DNA of 64,000 bases from Candidatus Gastranaerophilales bacterium (lineage in GTDB: Bacteria > Cyanobacteriota > Vampirovibrionia > Gastranaerophilales > Gastranaerophilaceae): positions 35,948 to 99,947 of the forward strand of contig CALVEO010000003.1 of the NCBI GenBank assembly GCA_944326615.1, given 5' to 3'. The position numbers and the translations under genes are program-made. Within the stretch, counting starts at the first letter, position 1, and every line of letters starts with the position of its first letter. The notes under the pieces are model-generated. The model saw only the letters and a program-made list of their open reading frames with translations. It did no database searches and was not told where the DNA came from. Shown in pieces: positions 1 through 8,301 of this stretch.

Positions 1-1393
1 CGACAAGAAGTTCGGGGACTGAGCCTGTAATTACTACGTAATCTCCCTTTTCAAGTCCTAAACCATTCATAAGAAATTTATCAAGTTCTAATAATGATTT
101 TTTATCAATAGATGCCTGAAAATCTACAGGAATAGGATAAACTCCTCTGTATAATTTGATATCGCGGCAGATATGTTTGTGCGGGCAGCAGGCAAAAATT
201 GGTACGCTTAATTTTGCCTCGGCCAGCATTGATGCCGTAAATCCGCTGCCTGTTAATGCAATTGCCGCTTTAACGTCCATTTTTCTGGTCATATCAGCAA
301 TTGACATTCCTATTGCCATTGCCTGTGAATCTTTTTCTTCTTCAATCATTTTTCTCGGGAATTTATTCTTTCTCATAAAAGGAGAAGATTCAACGTTATC
401 AGCAATTTTCTTCATCATTGCAACAGCTTCAACAGGATAAGCTCCTGCTGCAGTTTCGCCTGAAAGCATAATTGCATCTGTTCCGTCTAAAATCGCATTT
501 GCAACGTCTGATGTTTCCGCACGTGTCGGTATAGGATTTTCAATCATGCTGTCTAACATTTGTGTAGCAACGATTACAACTTTTCTTTTTGCATTTGCTT
601 TTCTGATAATCGTTTTTTGTACAATAGGTACTTTTTCATTTGAAATTTCAATACCTAAATCACCTCTGGCAACCATTATTCCGTCTGAAACTTCAATAAT
701 GGAGTCAATATTTTCTACAGCCTGGGGTTTTTCTATTTTTGAAATAATTCTTGCAGTGGTATTGCCGTTTTCATGTAATAATTCTCTTAATTTAACAACA
801 TCTGATGCTTGTCTGACAAAAGATAAACCAAGATAATCAATATCATTTTTTGCGGCAAATTCTACAAATTTGATATCTCTTTCTGTTAAAACATCAAGAC
901 TTCCTTGAGAACCCGGAATATTAATGCCTTTTCTCTGTTTCAAAAGTCCATCAGTCAAAACTTCCGCGAAGATAACTCTGTCTTCAACTTTTCTAACTTC
1001 AAGCTGAATTTTTCCGTCGTCAATCATAATTTTTTCGCCAGGTGTAACGTCATCAGCCATGCCTTTATAATCAACAGGCAGAATATCTCCTGTAACTTCA
1101 GGCTGGTGGCGGAATTTTAGAATTTCTCCTTTGTGAATTTCAATTGATTCAGGAAGGTTGCCAATTCTGATTTTTGGGCCTTGAAGATCCAAAAGTACTG
1201 GAATAAGTGTCCTTTCTTCTTTTTCAATTTCTCTGATGTAGGACAAATTTGTTTTGTGCATTTCAACATCGCCATGTGATGAATTTAATCTGAACATGGT
1301 AACGCCGGCTTTAAAAAGCTCTCTGATTTTTTCTTTTGTTGACGTTGCAGGTCCCAGTGTTGCAACGATTTTGGTCATAGTGTAATTATCCAT
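1..1393 (-). CDS. pyk: Pyruvate kinase (C-terminus beyond window)
   Basis: Pyruvate kinase converts phosphoenolpyruvate and ADP to pyruvate and ATP, the last step of glycolysis, in the cytoplasm. The reverse strand reads 464 open codons to the window edge. I see the N-terminal RLNSSHG motif, the catalytic-barrel motif MVARGDLG, ATQMLDSM, and the conserved block RAETSDVAN followed by LSGETAAG. The family is usually about 470-480 residues, so only roughly ten C-terminal residues should be missing. I chose the ATG at 1393 over the in-frame ATG at 1378 because GGAAG lies just upstream of it. It is divergent from the SLH protein gene. Confidence 0.96.
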   Translation of the reverse strand, partial: MDNYTMTKIVATLGPATSTKEKIRELFKAGVTMFRLNSSHGDVEMHKTNLSYIREIEKEERTLIPVLLDLQGPKIRIGNLPESIEIHKGEILKFRHQPEVTGDILPVDYKGMADDVTPGEKIMIDDGKIQLEVRKVEDRVIFAEVLTDGLLKQRKGINIPGSQGSLDVLTERDIKFVEFAAKNDIDYLGLSFVRQASDVVKLRELLHENGNTTARIISKIEKPQAVENIDSIIEVSDGIMVARGDLGIEISNEKVPIVQKTIIRKANAKRKVVIVATQMLDSMIENPIPTRAETSDVANAILDGTDAIMLSGETAAGAYPVEAVAMMKKIADNVESSPFMRKNKFPRKMIEEEKDSQAMAIGMSIADMTRKMDVKAAIALTGSGFTASMLAEAKLSVPIFACCPHKHICRDIKLYRGVYPIPVDFQASIDKKSLLELDKFLMNGLGLEKGDYVVITGSVPELLV

Positions 1394-1438
1394 ATTCTTC
1401 CTTTCTATATTGGGTAAATTTATTTTTATAATTACATG

Positions 1439-1467
1439 TTTACAAAAAATAATAATTACGATATAAT
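1439..1467 (+). promoter_or_regulatory. Sigma-70 type promoter of the SLH protein gene
   Basis: TTTACA at 1439-1444 and a perfect TATAAT at 1462-1467 are separated by 17 bases. The predicted transcript starts near 1474, about 36 bases before the SLH protein ATG, leaving room for the GAGGA ribosome binding site at 1498-1502. Confidence 0.7.
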
Positions 1468-1509
1468 CATACACGAAAAAGGTTTACTAGTAAATATGAG
1501 GAATTAAAG

Positions 1510-2784
1510 ATGAAAAAATTTATTGCGGGATTGATGACATTATGTTTATTGTCATTTAATGCAATTCCTGCGTTGGCTGCATCAATTGCTGATGTTGGAC
1601 AGAATTACTGGGCCAGCAAAGAAATCAATATTGTTGTAGACGACAACATTATGTCTCTTTCAGGCAACCGTTTTAATCCGGAAGGAGACATGACAAGAGT
1701 AGAATTTGTTAATGCTTTGTTAAAAGTTTTATCTGATGAAAATTTGAACGTAAATATTTCAAATAAATTCTCAGATGTTTCAAAGTCTAACCCGAACTAT
1801 GATAATATTTTGCGTTCACAGCAATTAGGTCTGGTTTACGGTTATCCGGATGGAACTTTTAAACCAAACAAAACTGTTTTAAGATCTGAAGCTCAATCTG
1901 TTATCAGCCATATTACAAAAGATATGGATGCTGACAAATCAGTTTTAAATCAATTTAAAGATGCTTCAGCTGTTCCTGCTTGGGCAAAAAATGTTTACGC
2001 TAAAACTATTAATTACGGAATTTACGTAAACTATCCTGATTCAAGAGAATTAAGACCTAATGATAATCTTTCAAGAGCTGAGGCTGCTGTACTTCTTGCA
2101 AGACTTAAAGAGAAACTTGATTTAGTAAAACAGCAGTATCTAGGTACAACAAGAGTTGAACACCTTGACGTTAAAAGAAACGCTCCAAATGATGAAGTTA
2201 AAGTTAACAATGTTCAAAGCGTTATCGGACAAGGAAATGTTCTGGTTGTAGCTTTTGACGAAAAATTCAAATCAGAAGAGCACAAAGCCGGTGATATTGT
2301 AAATTTTGTTGCTGATGAAGACATTTATACTGAGGAAGGAACACTTATAATTCCTATAGGTACTAAATTTATTGCTCAAATCAATGAAATTAAAGATCCA
2401 AAATGGTTTAATAAAAATGCAAGAGTTTATCCTCAATTGCAGAAAATTATTTTGCCTAACGGAAAAGAAGCTGCATTTAACGCAAAACCTTTTTCTAAAG
2501 ACTATTCTTTAAAAGAAGGCCCATGGATGACTACAGGTAAATTAGTCCTTTGCACATTAACCGGAGGTGCTGTTGGTACCGGCGCCGGTGTTGGCTTTGC
2601 ATTTATTCCGAGCCCTGATTTAATCGGAACAGGTGTTGCAATCGGTCTTCCTGTAGGTGCTGCTGTTGGTCTTGCTACCGGCTTGATTACAAAAGGGCTT
2701 CAGTATCATGCTAAAGATGGTGAAACAATTTATGTTATCCTTCTTGATGATGCTGCTGTAGACAGAGTAAATCTGGATATATAA
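1510..2784 (+). CDS. SLH-domain secreted/envelope protein
   Basis: This 424-residue protein probably anchors in or spans the cell envelope. A signal peptide occupies about residues 1-24 (MKKFIAGLM, hydrophobic core, ALA-A). Three S-layer homology repeats follow, at about 25-80, 85-140 and 145-200; each has a DV/DAS..Y or W start and a proline-rich middle such as YGYPDGTFKP. Residues 240-335 form an unassigned domain, and about 345-395 is a glycine-rich hydrophobic stretch (GGAVGTGAGVGF) that may insert in a membrane. In Cyanobacteria and their relatives, SLH repeats bind secondary cell-wall polymers, often next to porin barrels, but I see no barrel here. It is a single-gene unit with its own promoter and terminator. 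Confidence 0.85.
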   Translation: MKKFIAGLMTLCLLSFNAIPALAASIADVGQNYWASKEINIVVDDNIMSLSGNRFNPEGDMTRVEFVNALLKVLSDENLNVNISNKFSDVSKSNPNYDNILRSQQLGLVYGYPDGTFKPNKTVLRSEAQSVISHITKDMDADKSVLNQFKDASAVPAWAKNVYAKTINYGIYVNYPDSRELRPNDNLSRAEAAVLLARLKEKLDLVKQQYLGTTRVEHLDVKRNAPNDEVKVNNVQSVIGQGNVLVVAFDEKFKSEEHKAGDIVNFVADEDIYTEEGTLIIPIGTKFIAQINEIKDPKWFNKNARVYPQLQKIILPNGKEAAFNAKPFSKDYSLKEGPWMTTGKLVLCTLTGGAVGTGAGVGFAFIPSPDLIGTGVAIGLPVGAAVGLATGLITKGLQYHAKDGETIYVILLDDAAVDRVNLDI

Positions 2785-2809
2785 TAATTATTTTATAAAA
2801 TTATACTTT

Positions 2810-2837
2810 AAGAGAACTGCTTTCGGGCAGTTCTCTT
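2810..2837 (+). terminator. Hairpin terminator after SLH gene
   Basis: A perfect 11-bp stem (AAGAGAACTGC / GCAGTTCTCTT) with a six-base loop lies 26 bases after the SLH stop codon. The following T-tract is weak. Confidence 0.75.
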
Positions 2838-2935
2838 GTTATATATGCTATGGTAAAGTGTTGTGAAAAGGTTTATTATAAATGTGTAAACAAAGTTTAT
2901 ATATGTTTAATTTAGAAAACGGGAGTATGCTTATT

Positions 2936-3295
2936 ATGAAAAATTTATGTATTACACTGGCTTTAATTGGTGCTGTAACTTTATCTACTCAGAGTGCTTT
3001 TGCTGCATGGGAGGGGGCGCAATCACTAAATCCTCTGCCTTATTTGTCTTATCTTAATCCGCTTCCTTATATTGGAATAGGTGAAAATAAAACAAATTTC
3101 AGTCTTAATCCATTCACAGGTTTTAAAAACTGTAACAAGTGCAAAGTTAAAAAAATGAAATGTGATGAATGTACAAGGATTAAAATGCAGCCTTGTCCGA
3201 CCTGTAGAAAAGCATTTACGGAAGAAAACTGCAATACCTGTGATAGAATTTATATAGAAACAATACAACCCAGATGCACTTCATGCGGACACTAA
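2936..3295 (+). CDS. Small secreted protein with five CxxC motifs
   Basis: I do not recognise this 119-residue protein. An N-terminal signal peptide (MKNLCITLALIG... ending SAFA-A) is followed by two copies of a YLNPLPY-like segment. The C-terminal half then carries five CxxC pairs: CNKC, CDEC, CPTC, CNTC and CTSC. The spacing suggests metal binding (zinc-ribbon-like) or disulfides in an exported protein. I chose the ATG at 2936 because GGGAG at 2921-2925 is ten bases upstream; the longer open frame from 2882 has no such site. It is convergent with the uridine-kinase-like gene and shares its terminator. Confidence 0.7.
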   Translation: MKNLCITLALIGAVTLSTQSAFAAWEGAQSLNPLPYLSYLNPLPYIGIGENKTNFSLNPFTGFKNCNKCKVKKMKCDECTRIKMQPCPTCRKAFTEENCNTCDRIYIETIQPRCTSCGH

Positions 3296-3322
3296 AAAAA
3301 AGAGCCTTAAGGCTCTTTTTTT
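3294..3322. terminator. Bidirectional terminator
   Basis: A palindrome AGAGCCTTAAGGCTCT is flanked by an A-tract on the left and a T-tract on the right, so it can terminate both converging genes. The stop codon of the minus-strand gene lies inside it. Confidence 0.85.
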
Positions 3323-4157
3323 AATATTCAACAATATTTTGCAGGGTATAAAATATTTTATCTGTTATTTCCTGTATGTATTCCTGTGATACCATACCGT
3401 TTATAACTGCATCAGAAATTTGATAAGCAGGTCTGATGTATTGTTGTGCTGTTTTATTTACATCCTGAAACTGTAAATCGGCAGCTTTACCGGTTTTGCC
3501 TCTTAGAGCGGCTCTTCTGTACCATCTGTCTTTTATAACTTCAAGAGGAGTAAAGACATAAACTTTTACATCCATAATGTCTCTTAAACCTTCATTAAGT
3601 ACATAAAGCCCTTCGGTGAGAACTACTTTAGCAGGTTTTTTGATATCTCCGTTTGGATCAGAAACGCAGGTTACAAAATCATATTTTGGTGATGTAATTT
3701 CTTTCCCTGTTTTAAGTTTCATGAGGTGTTTTTTCATTAAATCTAAATCAATTGCATCAGGAGTGTCAAAGCTGAAACCTGTTTTAAACAATGCTTCATA
3801 ACTACCGGCTTCAAGTAGCTCTTTAGATGTATCCTTATAATAATCATCGCATCTGATTACAGTATAAATTCCCTCTTTTTTTTCTTTTACACAGGCTTTA
3901 ATTGTGTTATCAACGAAAACCGTTTTCCCGGATGCGCTTTCGCCGGTAATCCCTATAAGGAATGTCTTTTTCTTTTCTTGAACAACTTTTCTTGCGATAT
4001 TCAATATGAGATTTTCAGATGTTTTTAAGAATAACGGCTGTGTTTGAAGTTTATCTTCCTCCAAAATTTTTTTCAGTGATTCAACAATCTGTGATATAAC
4101 TTCCATATCACGTCTGCTTGAATAATAGTCGTAACTTGTTAAAAAATCTGTTGCCAT
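3321..4157 (-). CDS. Uridine kinase / PRK-family P-loop kinase
   Basis: This 278-residue P-loop kinase belongs to the uridine kinase/phosphoribulokinase family. The Walker A motif GESASGKT is at about residues 69-76, followed by CDDYYKD, FDTPDAID and LTEGLYVL, which match the nucleoside-binding and Walker B areas of uridine kinases. Uridine kinases phosphorylate uridine and cytidine with ATP or GTP in pyrimidine salvage. The N-terminal 60 residues are longer than in the short Udk enzymes, so a different acceptor sugar or nucleoside is possible. The upstream region to the next gene holds no other obvious gene. Confidence 0.75.
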   Translation of the reverse strand: MATDFLTSYDYYSSRRDMEVISQIVESLKKILEEDKLQTQPLFLKTSENLILNIARKVVQEKKKTFLIGITGESASGKTVFVDNTIKACVKEKKEGIYTVIRCDDYYKDTSKELLEAGSYEALFKTGFSFDTPDAIDLDLMKKHLMKLKTGKEITSPKYDFVTCVSDPNGDIKKPAKVVLTEGLYVLNEGLRDIMDVKVYVFTPLEVIKDRWYRRAALRGKTGKAADLQFQDVNKTAQQYIRPAYQISDAVINGMVSQEYIQEITDKIFYTLQNIVEY

Positions 4158-4362
4158 TCTACTTCCCCTGTAATATTCTAATATTTTACCTTAAACTTTT
4201 TTTATTTTGTAGGAATAATAAATTTTGTAACAATATTCTTATTTTTATTAAAGAATGTTCAAATTTTTGCCGTTATGGGAATAAGTGAAGTAGTCTTTGC
4301 CGGTAATTGATTTAATTGCAGCAATAAAGTCTACGGGAGTATATTAATAAAAGGAGATAGGC

Positions 4363-4536
4363 ATGTATCATGACGAAATTTTTGAAACCGCTCTAAAAGA
4401 TGTACGTGAAGAAAGTTACAAGGCATTGAAAGAAGAAATTTGTTCAATGGAATCTGCTATAGAGAGATTTTTCAAAAATGTTTTAGAGTGTACAACTTGC
4501 AAGTCTGAGAGAGATTACAATATTTCTTCATTTTAA
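4363..4536 (+). CDS. Small hypothetical protein, 57 aa
   Basis: A 57-codon open frame starts at an ATG preceded by a strong AAGGAG at 4351-4356 and ends just before a clear terminator, which supports it as a real gene. The protein is acidic and probably helical (MYHDEIFETAL..., SMESAIERFF), with three cysteines, two of them close together in ECTTCKS near the C-terminus. It has no signal peptide or membrane segment. I do not recognise it. It is convergent with the 459-residue glycine-zipper protein gene. Confidence 0.65.
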   Translation: MYHDEIFETALKDVREESYKALKEEICSMESAIERFFKNVLECTTCKSERDYNISSF

Positions 4537-4540
4537 AGTA

Positions 4541-4571
4541 AAAAAAGACCGTTTTTAACCGGTCTTTTTTT
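4541..4571. terminator. Bidirectional terminator
   Basis: AAAAAAGACCG and CGGTCTTTTTT form a stem around a short T-rich loop, between two converging genes. The minus-strand stop codon overlaps its right edge. Confidence 0.8.
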
Positions 4572-5949
4572 ATGCACAATAGTTAAGATTTGCGATTGCT
4601 TCCAATTGATTTATTACAGGTTCGTATTCTGAATTTTGGGCTAGAGAATTTTCATATTCCGGTGTATTAGTGCTTTGTGATTCATTTAAATTTGATTCTT
4701 TTTGTGCTACAAGTTCTTCAAATGCCTTTAAAGTTTCTTCATCATCAAAGCCGCCTTCTTCTTTAGCCTTCTGTGCTGCAGCCAAAATCAATTCTTCTTG
4801 TTTTTCCGGTGATTTGTCAGCTTGTTCAGCTAACTGTTTTGCTTGTTCTTTTTGGGTTTTATTTTGTTCTTCAGCGTAAAGCTGTGCTTCTGTTTTATTT
4901 AAAGAATCTTTTTCATTGAGCGCAGCATCCATAACTTTTCCGGCACCCCAGCTTGCTATTGCACCGCCGATAAGACCGCCGACAAAACCGACAACAGCGC
5001 CTGCCACATTTCCTATACCTGGAACTACCGAGCCTGCTACAGCTCCTGCCGCAGCAGCGCCGGCTGCGTAACCTAGAACACTTGCTCCGACTTTTGTTGC
5101 AGATTTTGCAAGCTGTTTGTTGCCTCTGTTATTATTTATTCCCTGTTGTTTTTCAACTTTATCAATTTTGTAAGCTTGGACAACGGATGGAATTTCCATT
5201 AATCCTTCTATTGCAGCCATTATCCAGCTTCCCTTTACTCCTTTTTTTGCTAATCTTAGTGCTGATGCGCCTTTTGATGTTTTTAGCATTTTGCTTTCGG
5301 CTTTATAGACTCCTGTTTTTGTTTTTAGCCAGTGAGATGCTTTCCCTGTTGTGGAAGCAGGCTTTATAAGCCCGCGTTGAATCGCCTGATTTACTTTCAT
5401 ATCGCCCTTTTGTAGTGCTGCTCTTATTTTTTTCAGCTGCTCTTTTAATTCAGCGCCTGTCATTTTTTTATCTTTTGCTTCCTGTATAAGCTTTTTAGCT
5501 TCACTGTAATATCTGCTTTTTCTTTGTGTATTTTCTAATTTTACAAGCTGTTTATTATTTAATTTTGAAATATCTGTATTAACATTGTATGCAGGTAATT
5601 CCTTTTCAATATTTATAAGATTGTTATATTGATGCTTATTTTTCATTGTCTGCCACAAGCTTTTATCATCTTTTAGATGTGCTGTAGCATTTTTATTTTT
5701 TTCTGAAAGATTTTTCCAGGCTTGAAAATAATTTGTTCCCCCTGCAGTTTTCATTTCCTGATATACCTTAAAAGGTTTTGCACCGTATTTTAAAAGTGCC
5801 GGGCCGCCAATCATTAATGGAAGTCCGAAAGCAAGGTTTGTTCCTAAATCAGTGATTAATCTATTCTGTTGTGTCTGTTCCGGTTGTACTCCATATAGCC
5901 AGTTAGCAAGCGCTAAATTCTGGCTTTGAACCGAATTAACATCTGCCAT
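4570..5949 (-). CDS. Glycine-zipper hypothetical protein, 459 aa
   Basis: I do not recognise a named family. The N-terminal 60 residues are followed by a basic helical region to about residue 240. Next comes WIMAAIEGLMEIPS..QAYK and then a long Ala/Gly hydrophobic stretch at about 290-345 (AAGAVAGSVVPG, GGLIGGAIASWG) typical of glycine-zipper membrane segments. An acidic Gln/Lys-rich tail ends in NLNYCA. The IEGLMEIP..QAYK plus glycine-zipper arrangement is repeated in the neighbouring 300-residue protein, so the two are paralogs. There is no classical signal peptide. It shares an unusual promoter (5991-6020) with three other such genes. Confidence 0.7.
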   Translation of the reverse strand: MADVNSVQSQNLALANWLYGVQPEQTQQNRLITDLGTNLAFGLPLMIGGPALLKYGAKPFKVYQEMKTAGGTNYFQAWKNLSEKNKNATAHLKDDKSLWQTMKNKHQYNNLINIEKELPAYNVNTDISKLNNKQLVKLENTQRKSRYYSEAKKLIQEAKDKKMTGAELKEQLKKIRAALQKGDMKVNQAIQRGLIKPASTTGKASHWLKTKTGVYKAESKMLKTSKGASALRLAKKGVKGSWIMAAIEGLMEIPSVVQAYKIDKVEKQQGINNNRGNKQLAKSATKVGASVLGYAAGAAAAGAVAGSVVPGIGNVAGAVVGFVGGLIGGAIASWGAGKVMDAALNEKDSLNKTEAQLYAEEQNKTQKEQAKQLAEQADKSPEKQEELILAAAQKAKEEGGFDDEETLKAFEELVAQKESNLNESQSTNTPEYENSLAQNSEYEPVINQLEAIANLNYCA

Positions 5950-5990
5950 TTTAGTTTTTCCTCAAATGTTTATAATTTCCCCGTATAATA

Positions 5991-6020
5991 TATATAAAAA
6001 ATTTGCTTTATAAAAATTGC
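5991..6020 (-). promoter_or_regulatory. Shared GCAATTT-type promoter, copy 1
   Basis: On the minus strand GCAATTT (6020-6014) is followed after 17 bases by TATATA (5996-5991), 42 bases before the ATG. The same pair occurs at nearly the same spacing before the genes ending at 6976, 20174 and 23832, and before the gene starting at 49715. Confidence 0.5.
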
Positions 6021-6073
6021 CTTTTTGTAAAGATATGTAAAATGGCGGTTAAATAAACTTAGCCGCCATAATT

Positions 6074-6976
6074 TTAACATTGAAAGTTTAGTCTGTTCAT
6101 ACCTGATGTCATAGCCATGAAGTCCTGATCCATAGGATTTGCCGCTGCACCTGAGTATAACATCTGCTGTAAAGCCATTAACTGCTGTGGAGACATTGCT
6201 GGCTTCGGAATATTCATCTGCTGCGGTATTCCTTCGGGCATATCTGTTCCGAAAGGATTCATACCATATTGTTGAAGCATAGCCTGTTGTTGTTTTAGTG
6301 CTTCTTCAGCTTCAGCTTTTTTCTCAGAATGACTTTTGCCTGTAAATTTACTCATCAGCCAGTCGCCTGCGACATAACCTACGATACTTCCAAGTATAGG
6401 ACCCACAACAGGTATTGGCGCTAATAGTGCTGCACCTATGGCTCCTGCAGTCATACCTGCACCTAGTCTTAATCCTGCTTTAACAGTTTCTGTAACACCT
6501 CCGAATATTCCTTCATCTTTAAAAGCTGACAATATATTAGGTATTTCTGTTATGCCTATTAAAAGTGTACCTATAAGAGGCATTCTTTTTCCGATTCCGC
6601 TCATTGCACCTTTAAACTGAGACCAGAATTTTGAAGCGCCTGTTTTGCCTTTCCTCTCTGCAAGTTTGCCCCCAACTCTCCAGCCTTGAGCGACTTTAGC
6701 AGGGAATGATTTTAATGAAGCCCATGTACCTTTCCAGAAGCCGCCATGTTTTTGTGTCATAGATTTATTATGTTTTTCTGCTGCATGTGCACCATTTTTG
6801 ATACCAGACCATACAGATTCCATATATGATTGTCCGTTTGCTTTACGGTTTTTAATTGTTTCGCGCATTGCATTTGTAAATTTCTCGTTGCCTGTTCCAA
6901 GTACAAAATCAGGATACAGCTTGCCTGCGCGTTTAAAATATTGCAAACCTTTTGATGCAATAGAACCTATTCCCAT
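6074..6976 (-). CDS. Glycine-zipper hypothetical protein, 300 aa
   Basis: This is a shorter paralog of the 459-residue protein next to it. The basic N-terminal region (to about residue 125) is followed by LIGTLLIGITEIPNILSAFK and a glycine/alanine-rich membrane-like segment at about 165-210 (GAGMTAGAIGAALL, VGPILGSIVGY). The tail is rich in Gln, Met and Pro (QQMLYSG) and ends in NRLNFQC, close to the NLNYCA end of its neighbour. No enzyme motif is visible. The hydrophobic zipper could oligomerise in a membrane. The gene has its own promoter and lies 124 bases upstream of its paralog on the same strand. Confidence 0.7.
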   Translation of the reverse strand: MGIGSIASKGLQYFKRAGKLYPDFVLGTGNEKFTNAMRETIKNRKANGQSYMESVWSGIKNGAHAAEKHNKSMTQKHGGFWKGTWASLKSFPAKVAQGWRVGGKLAERKGKTGASKFWSQFKGAMSGIGKRMPLIGTLLIGITEIPNILSAFKDEGIFGGVTETVKAGLRLGAGMTAGAIGAALLAPIPVVGPILGSIVGYVAGDWLMSKFTGKSHSEKKAEAEEALKQQQAMLQQYGMNPFGTDMPEGIPQQMNIPKPAMSPQQLMALQQMLYSGAAANPMDQDFMAMTSGMNRLNFQC

Positions 6977-7010
6977 TTTTACCTACCTAATTTTTATAAC
7001 CTACCTTAAT

Positions 7011-7041
7011 TACATAAAAAAAATTTTTTTGCATAAATTGC
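7011..7041 (-). promoter_or_regulatory. Shared GCAATTT-type promoter, copy 2
   Basis: GCAATTT at 7041-7035 and TATGTA at 7016-7011 on the minus strand, 18 bases apart. Downstream the leader contains AAGGTAGGTTA, also found in the leader of the gene ending at 23832. Confidence 0.5.
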
Positions 7042-7074
7042 TTAAAATTATAATTTTGTTAAGTTTTGTTAATA

Positions 7075-7103
7075 TTTACAAACATAGCAATCAGGTGTAT
7101 AAT
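7075..7103 (+). promoter_or_regulatory. Promoter giving a leaderless transcript
   Basis: TTTACA (7075-7080), 17 bases, and TATAAT (7098-7103). The next ATG begins at 7110, only seven bases after the -10 box, where transcription should start. No Shine-Dalgarno sequence can therefore be on the transcript. Confidence 0.65.
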
Positions 7104-7109
7104 AGGTCT

Positions 7110-7328
7110 ATGTATTGTGAAAACGGCAAAATTTTTATTGAAAATGATGATCAATGCATGGATTGCAAAAATTATGCAGAAGGTGTTTCATGTCCTTTGC
7201 TTACCGCACTCGGACTTGGTGTTGTTTATCTTGAAGATAGTTTGACTGTTACTAACTGCGGTTTTTTTGAAAAATTTGAGAGAAAGTTACATATTGTGAG
7301 GAATAATGACACGAATAACATTGATTAA
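7110..7328 (+). CDS. Small Cys-containing protein, leaderless, overlaps idh
   Basis: I do not recognise this 72-residue protein. It begins MYCENGKIF and contains CMDCKNYAEGVSCP followed by a hydrophobic segment (LLTALGLGVVYL) and a final NCGFFEKF. The four N-terminal cysteines in a C-x12-CxxC-x7-C layout could bind metal. A longer open frame reaches back to 6798 on this strand, but that part is antisense to the glycine-zipper gene and the promoter points to 7110. The end overlaps the isocitrate dehydrogenase start by 23 bases, implying translational coupling. Confidence 0.65.
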   Translation: MYCENGKIFIENDDQCMDCKNYAEGVSCPLLTALGLGVVYLEDSLTVTNCGFFEKFERKLHIVRNNDTNNID

Positions 7329-8301
7329 CGGAGACGGTATTGGACCGGAAATTTCAGATGCTGTTGTAAAAATAATAGAAGCTGCAGGATTAAAAATAGA
7401 TTGGGATATTCAAAGTGCTGGTGCTGATGTTATTGAAAAAGAAGGTACCCCGCTTCCTGACAGAGTATTAGAATCGATTAAACGTAACAAAATAGCGCTG
7501 AAAGCTCCTGTCACAACTCCTATTGGAAAGGGCTTCAGATCTGTCAATGTTCAGCTTCGTAAAACTCTTGATTTATATGCAAATCTGCGTCCATGTAAGA
7601 ATTTGCCTAATGTAAAGACAAGATTTGATAATGTTGATATTATTGTTGTCCGAGAAAATACAGAGGATTTATATGCAGGTATAGAGCGCCAGATTGATGA
7701 AAATACTGCAGAGAGTATAAAAGTTATAACTAAAAAAGCATCAGAGAGAATTTGTAAATTCGCATTTGATTACGCAGTAAAAAATAACAGAAAAGAGGTT
7801 TGTGTCGTTACTAAAGCAAATATTATGAAACTTTCTGACGGCCTTTTCCTTGAGTGTTACAGAAATGTCGCTGAAAATTATCCTCAAATTAATAGGCGTG
7901 AAATTCTTGTTGATAATTTATGTATGCAGTTAGTGCAAAATCCTTCTCAGTTTGATGTGCTTGTACTTCCAAATCTTTATGGCGATATTGTTTCTGATTT
8001 ATGTGCAGGGCTGATTGGCGGTCTTGGTGTCGCTCAGGGCGCAAATATCGGCGATAACTATGCTGTGTTTGAGCCTGTTCATGGTTCTGCTCCGGACATA
8101 AAAGGTCAAAATAAGGCAAATCCGACTGCTCTTTTGCTTTCGGCTGTTGAAATGCTCAAATATATCGGTGAAAATTATTATGCAGAAAAGATTAATAATG
8201 CCTTATATAAAACTTTATCTGGAGGGAAGTTTACACCTGATCTCGGCGGAAATTTAACCAGTATTGAATTTACTGAAGAAATAATCAGGCATTTAAATTA
8301 G
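7306..8301 (+). CDS. NAD-type isocitrate dehydrogenase
   Basis: This 331-residue member of the isocitrate/isopropylmalate dehydrogenase family oxidatively decarboxylates isocitrate to 2-oxoglutarate. Visible motifs are NGDGIGPE near the start, RENTEDLYAGIE at about 106 (typical of NAD-dependent isocitrate or homoisocitrate enzymes rather than LeuB), VTKANIMK at about 167, NLYGDIVSDL, and PVHGSAPDI near 250, which contributes to cofactor binding. A GTGAGGA ribosome binding site is present. It overlaps the preceding small Cys-protein gene. LeuB is less likely because of the REN-TEDLY loop and because no leu genes are adjacent. Confidence 0.82.
   Translation: MTRITLINGDGIGPEISDAVVKIIEAAGLKIDWDIQSAGADVIEKEGTPLPDRVLESIKRNKIALKAPVTTPIGKGFRSVNVQLRKTLDLYANLRPCKNLPNVKTRFDNVDIIVVRENTEDLYAGIERQIDENTAESIKVITKKASERICKFAFDYAVKNNRKEVCVVTKANIMKLSDGLFLECYRNVAENYPQINRREILVDNLCMQLVQNPSQFDVLVLPNLYGDIVSDLCAGLIGGLGVAQGANIGDNYAVFEPVHGSAPDIKGQNKANPTALLLSAVEMLKYIGENYYAEKINNALYKTLSGGKFTPDLGGNLTSIEFTEEIIRHLN

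Noticed and set aside
6798..7109. Longer start for the small Cys protein
   Set aside because: The upstream part is antisense to the glycine-zipper gene and a promoter lies at 7075-7103, so ATG 7110 is preferred.
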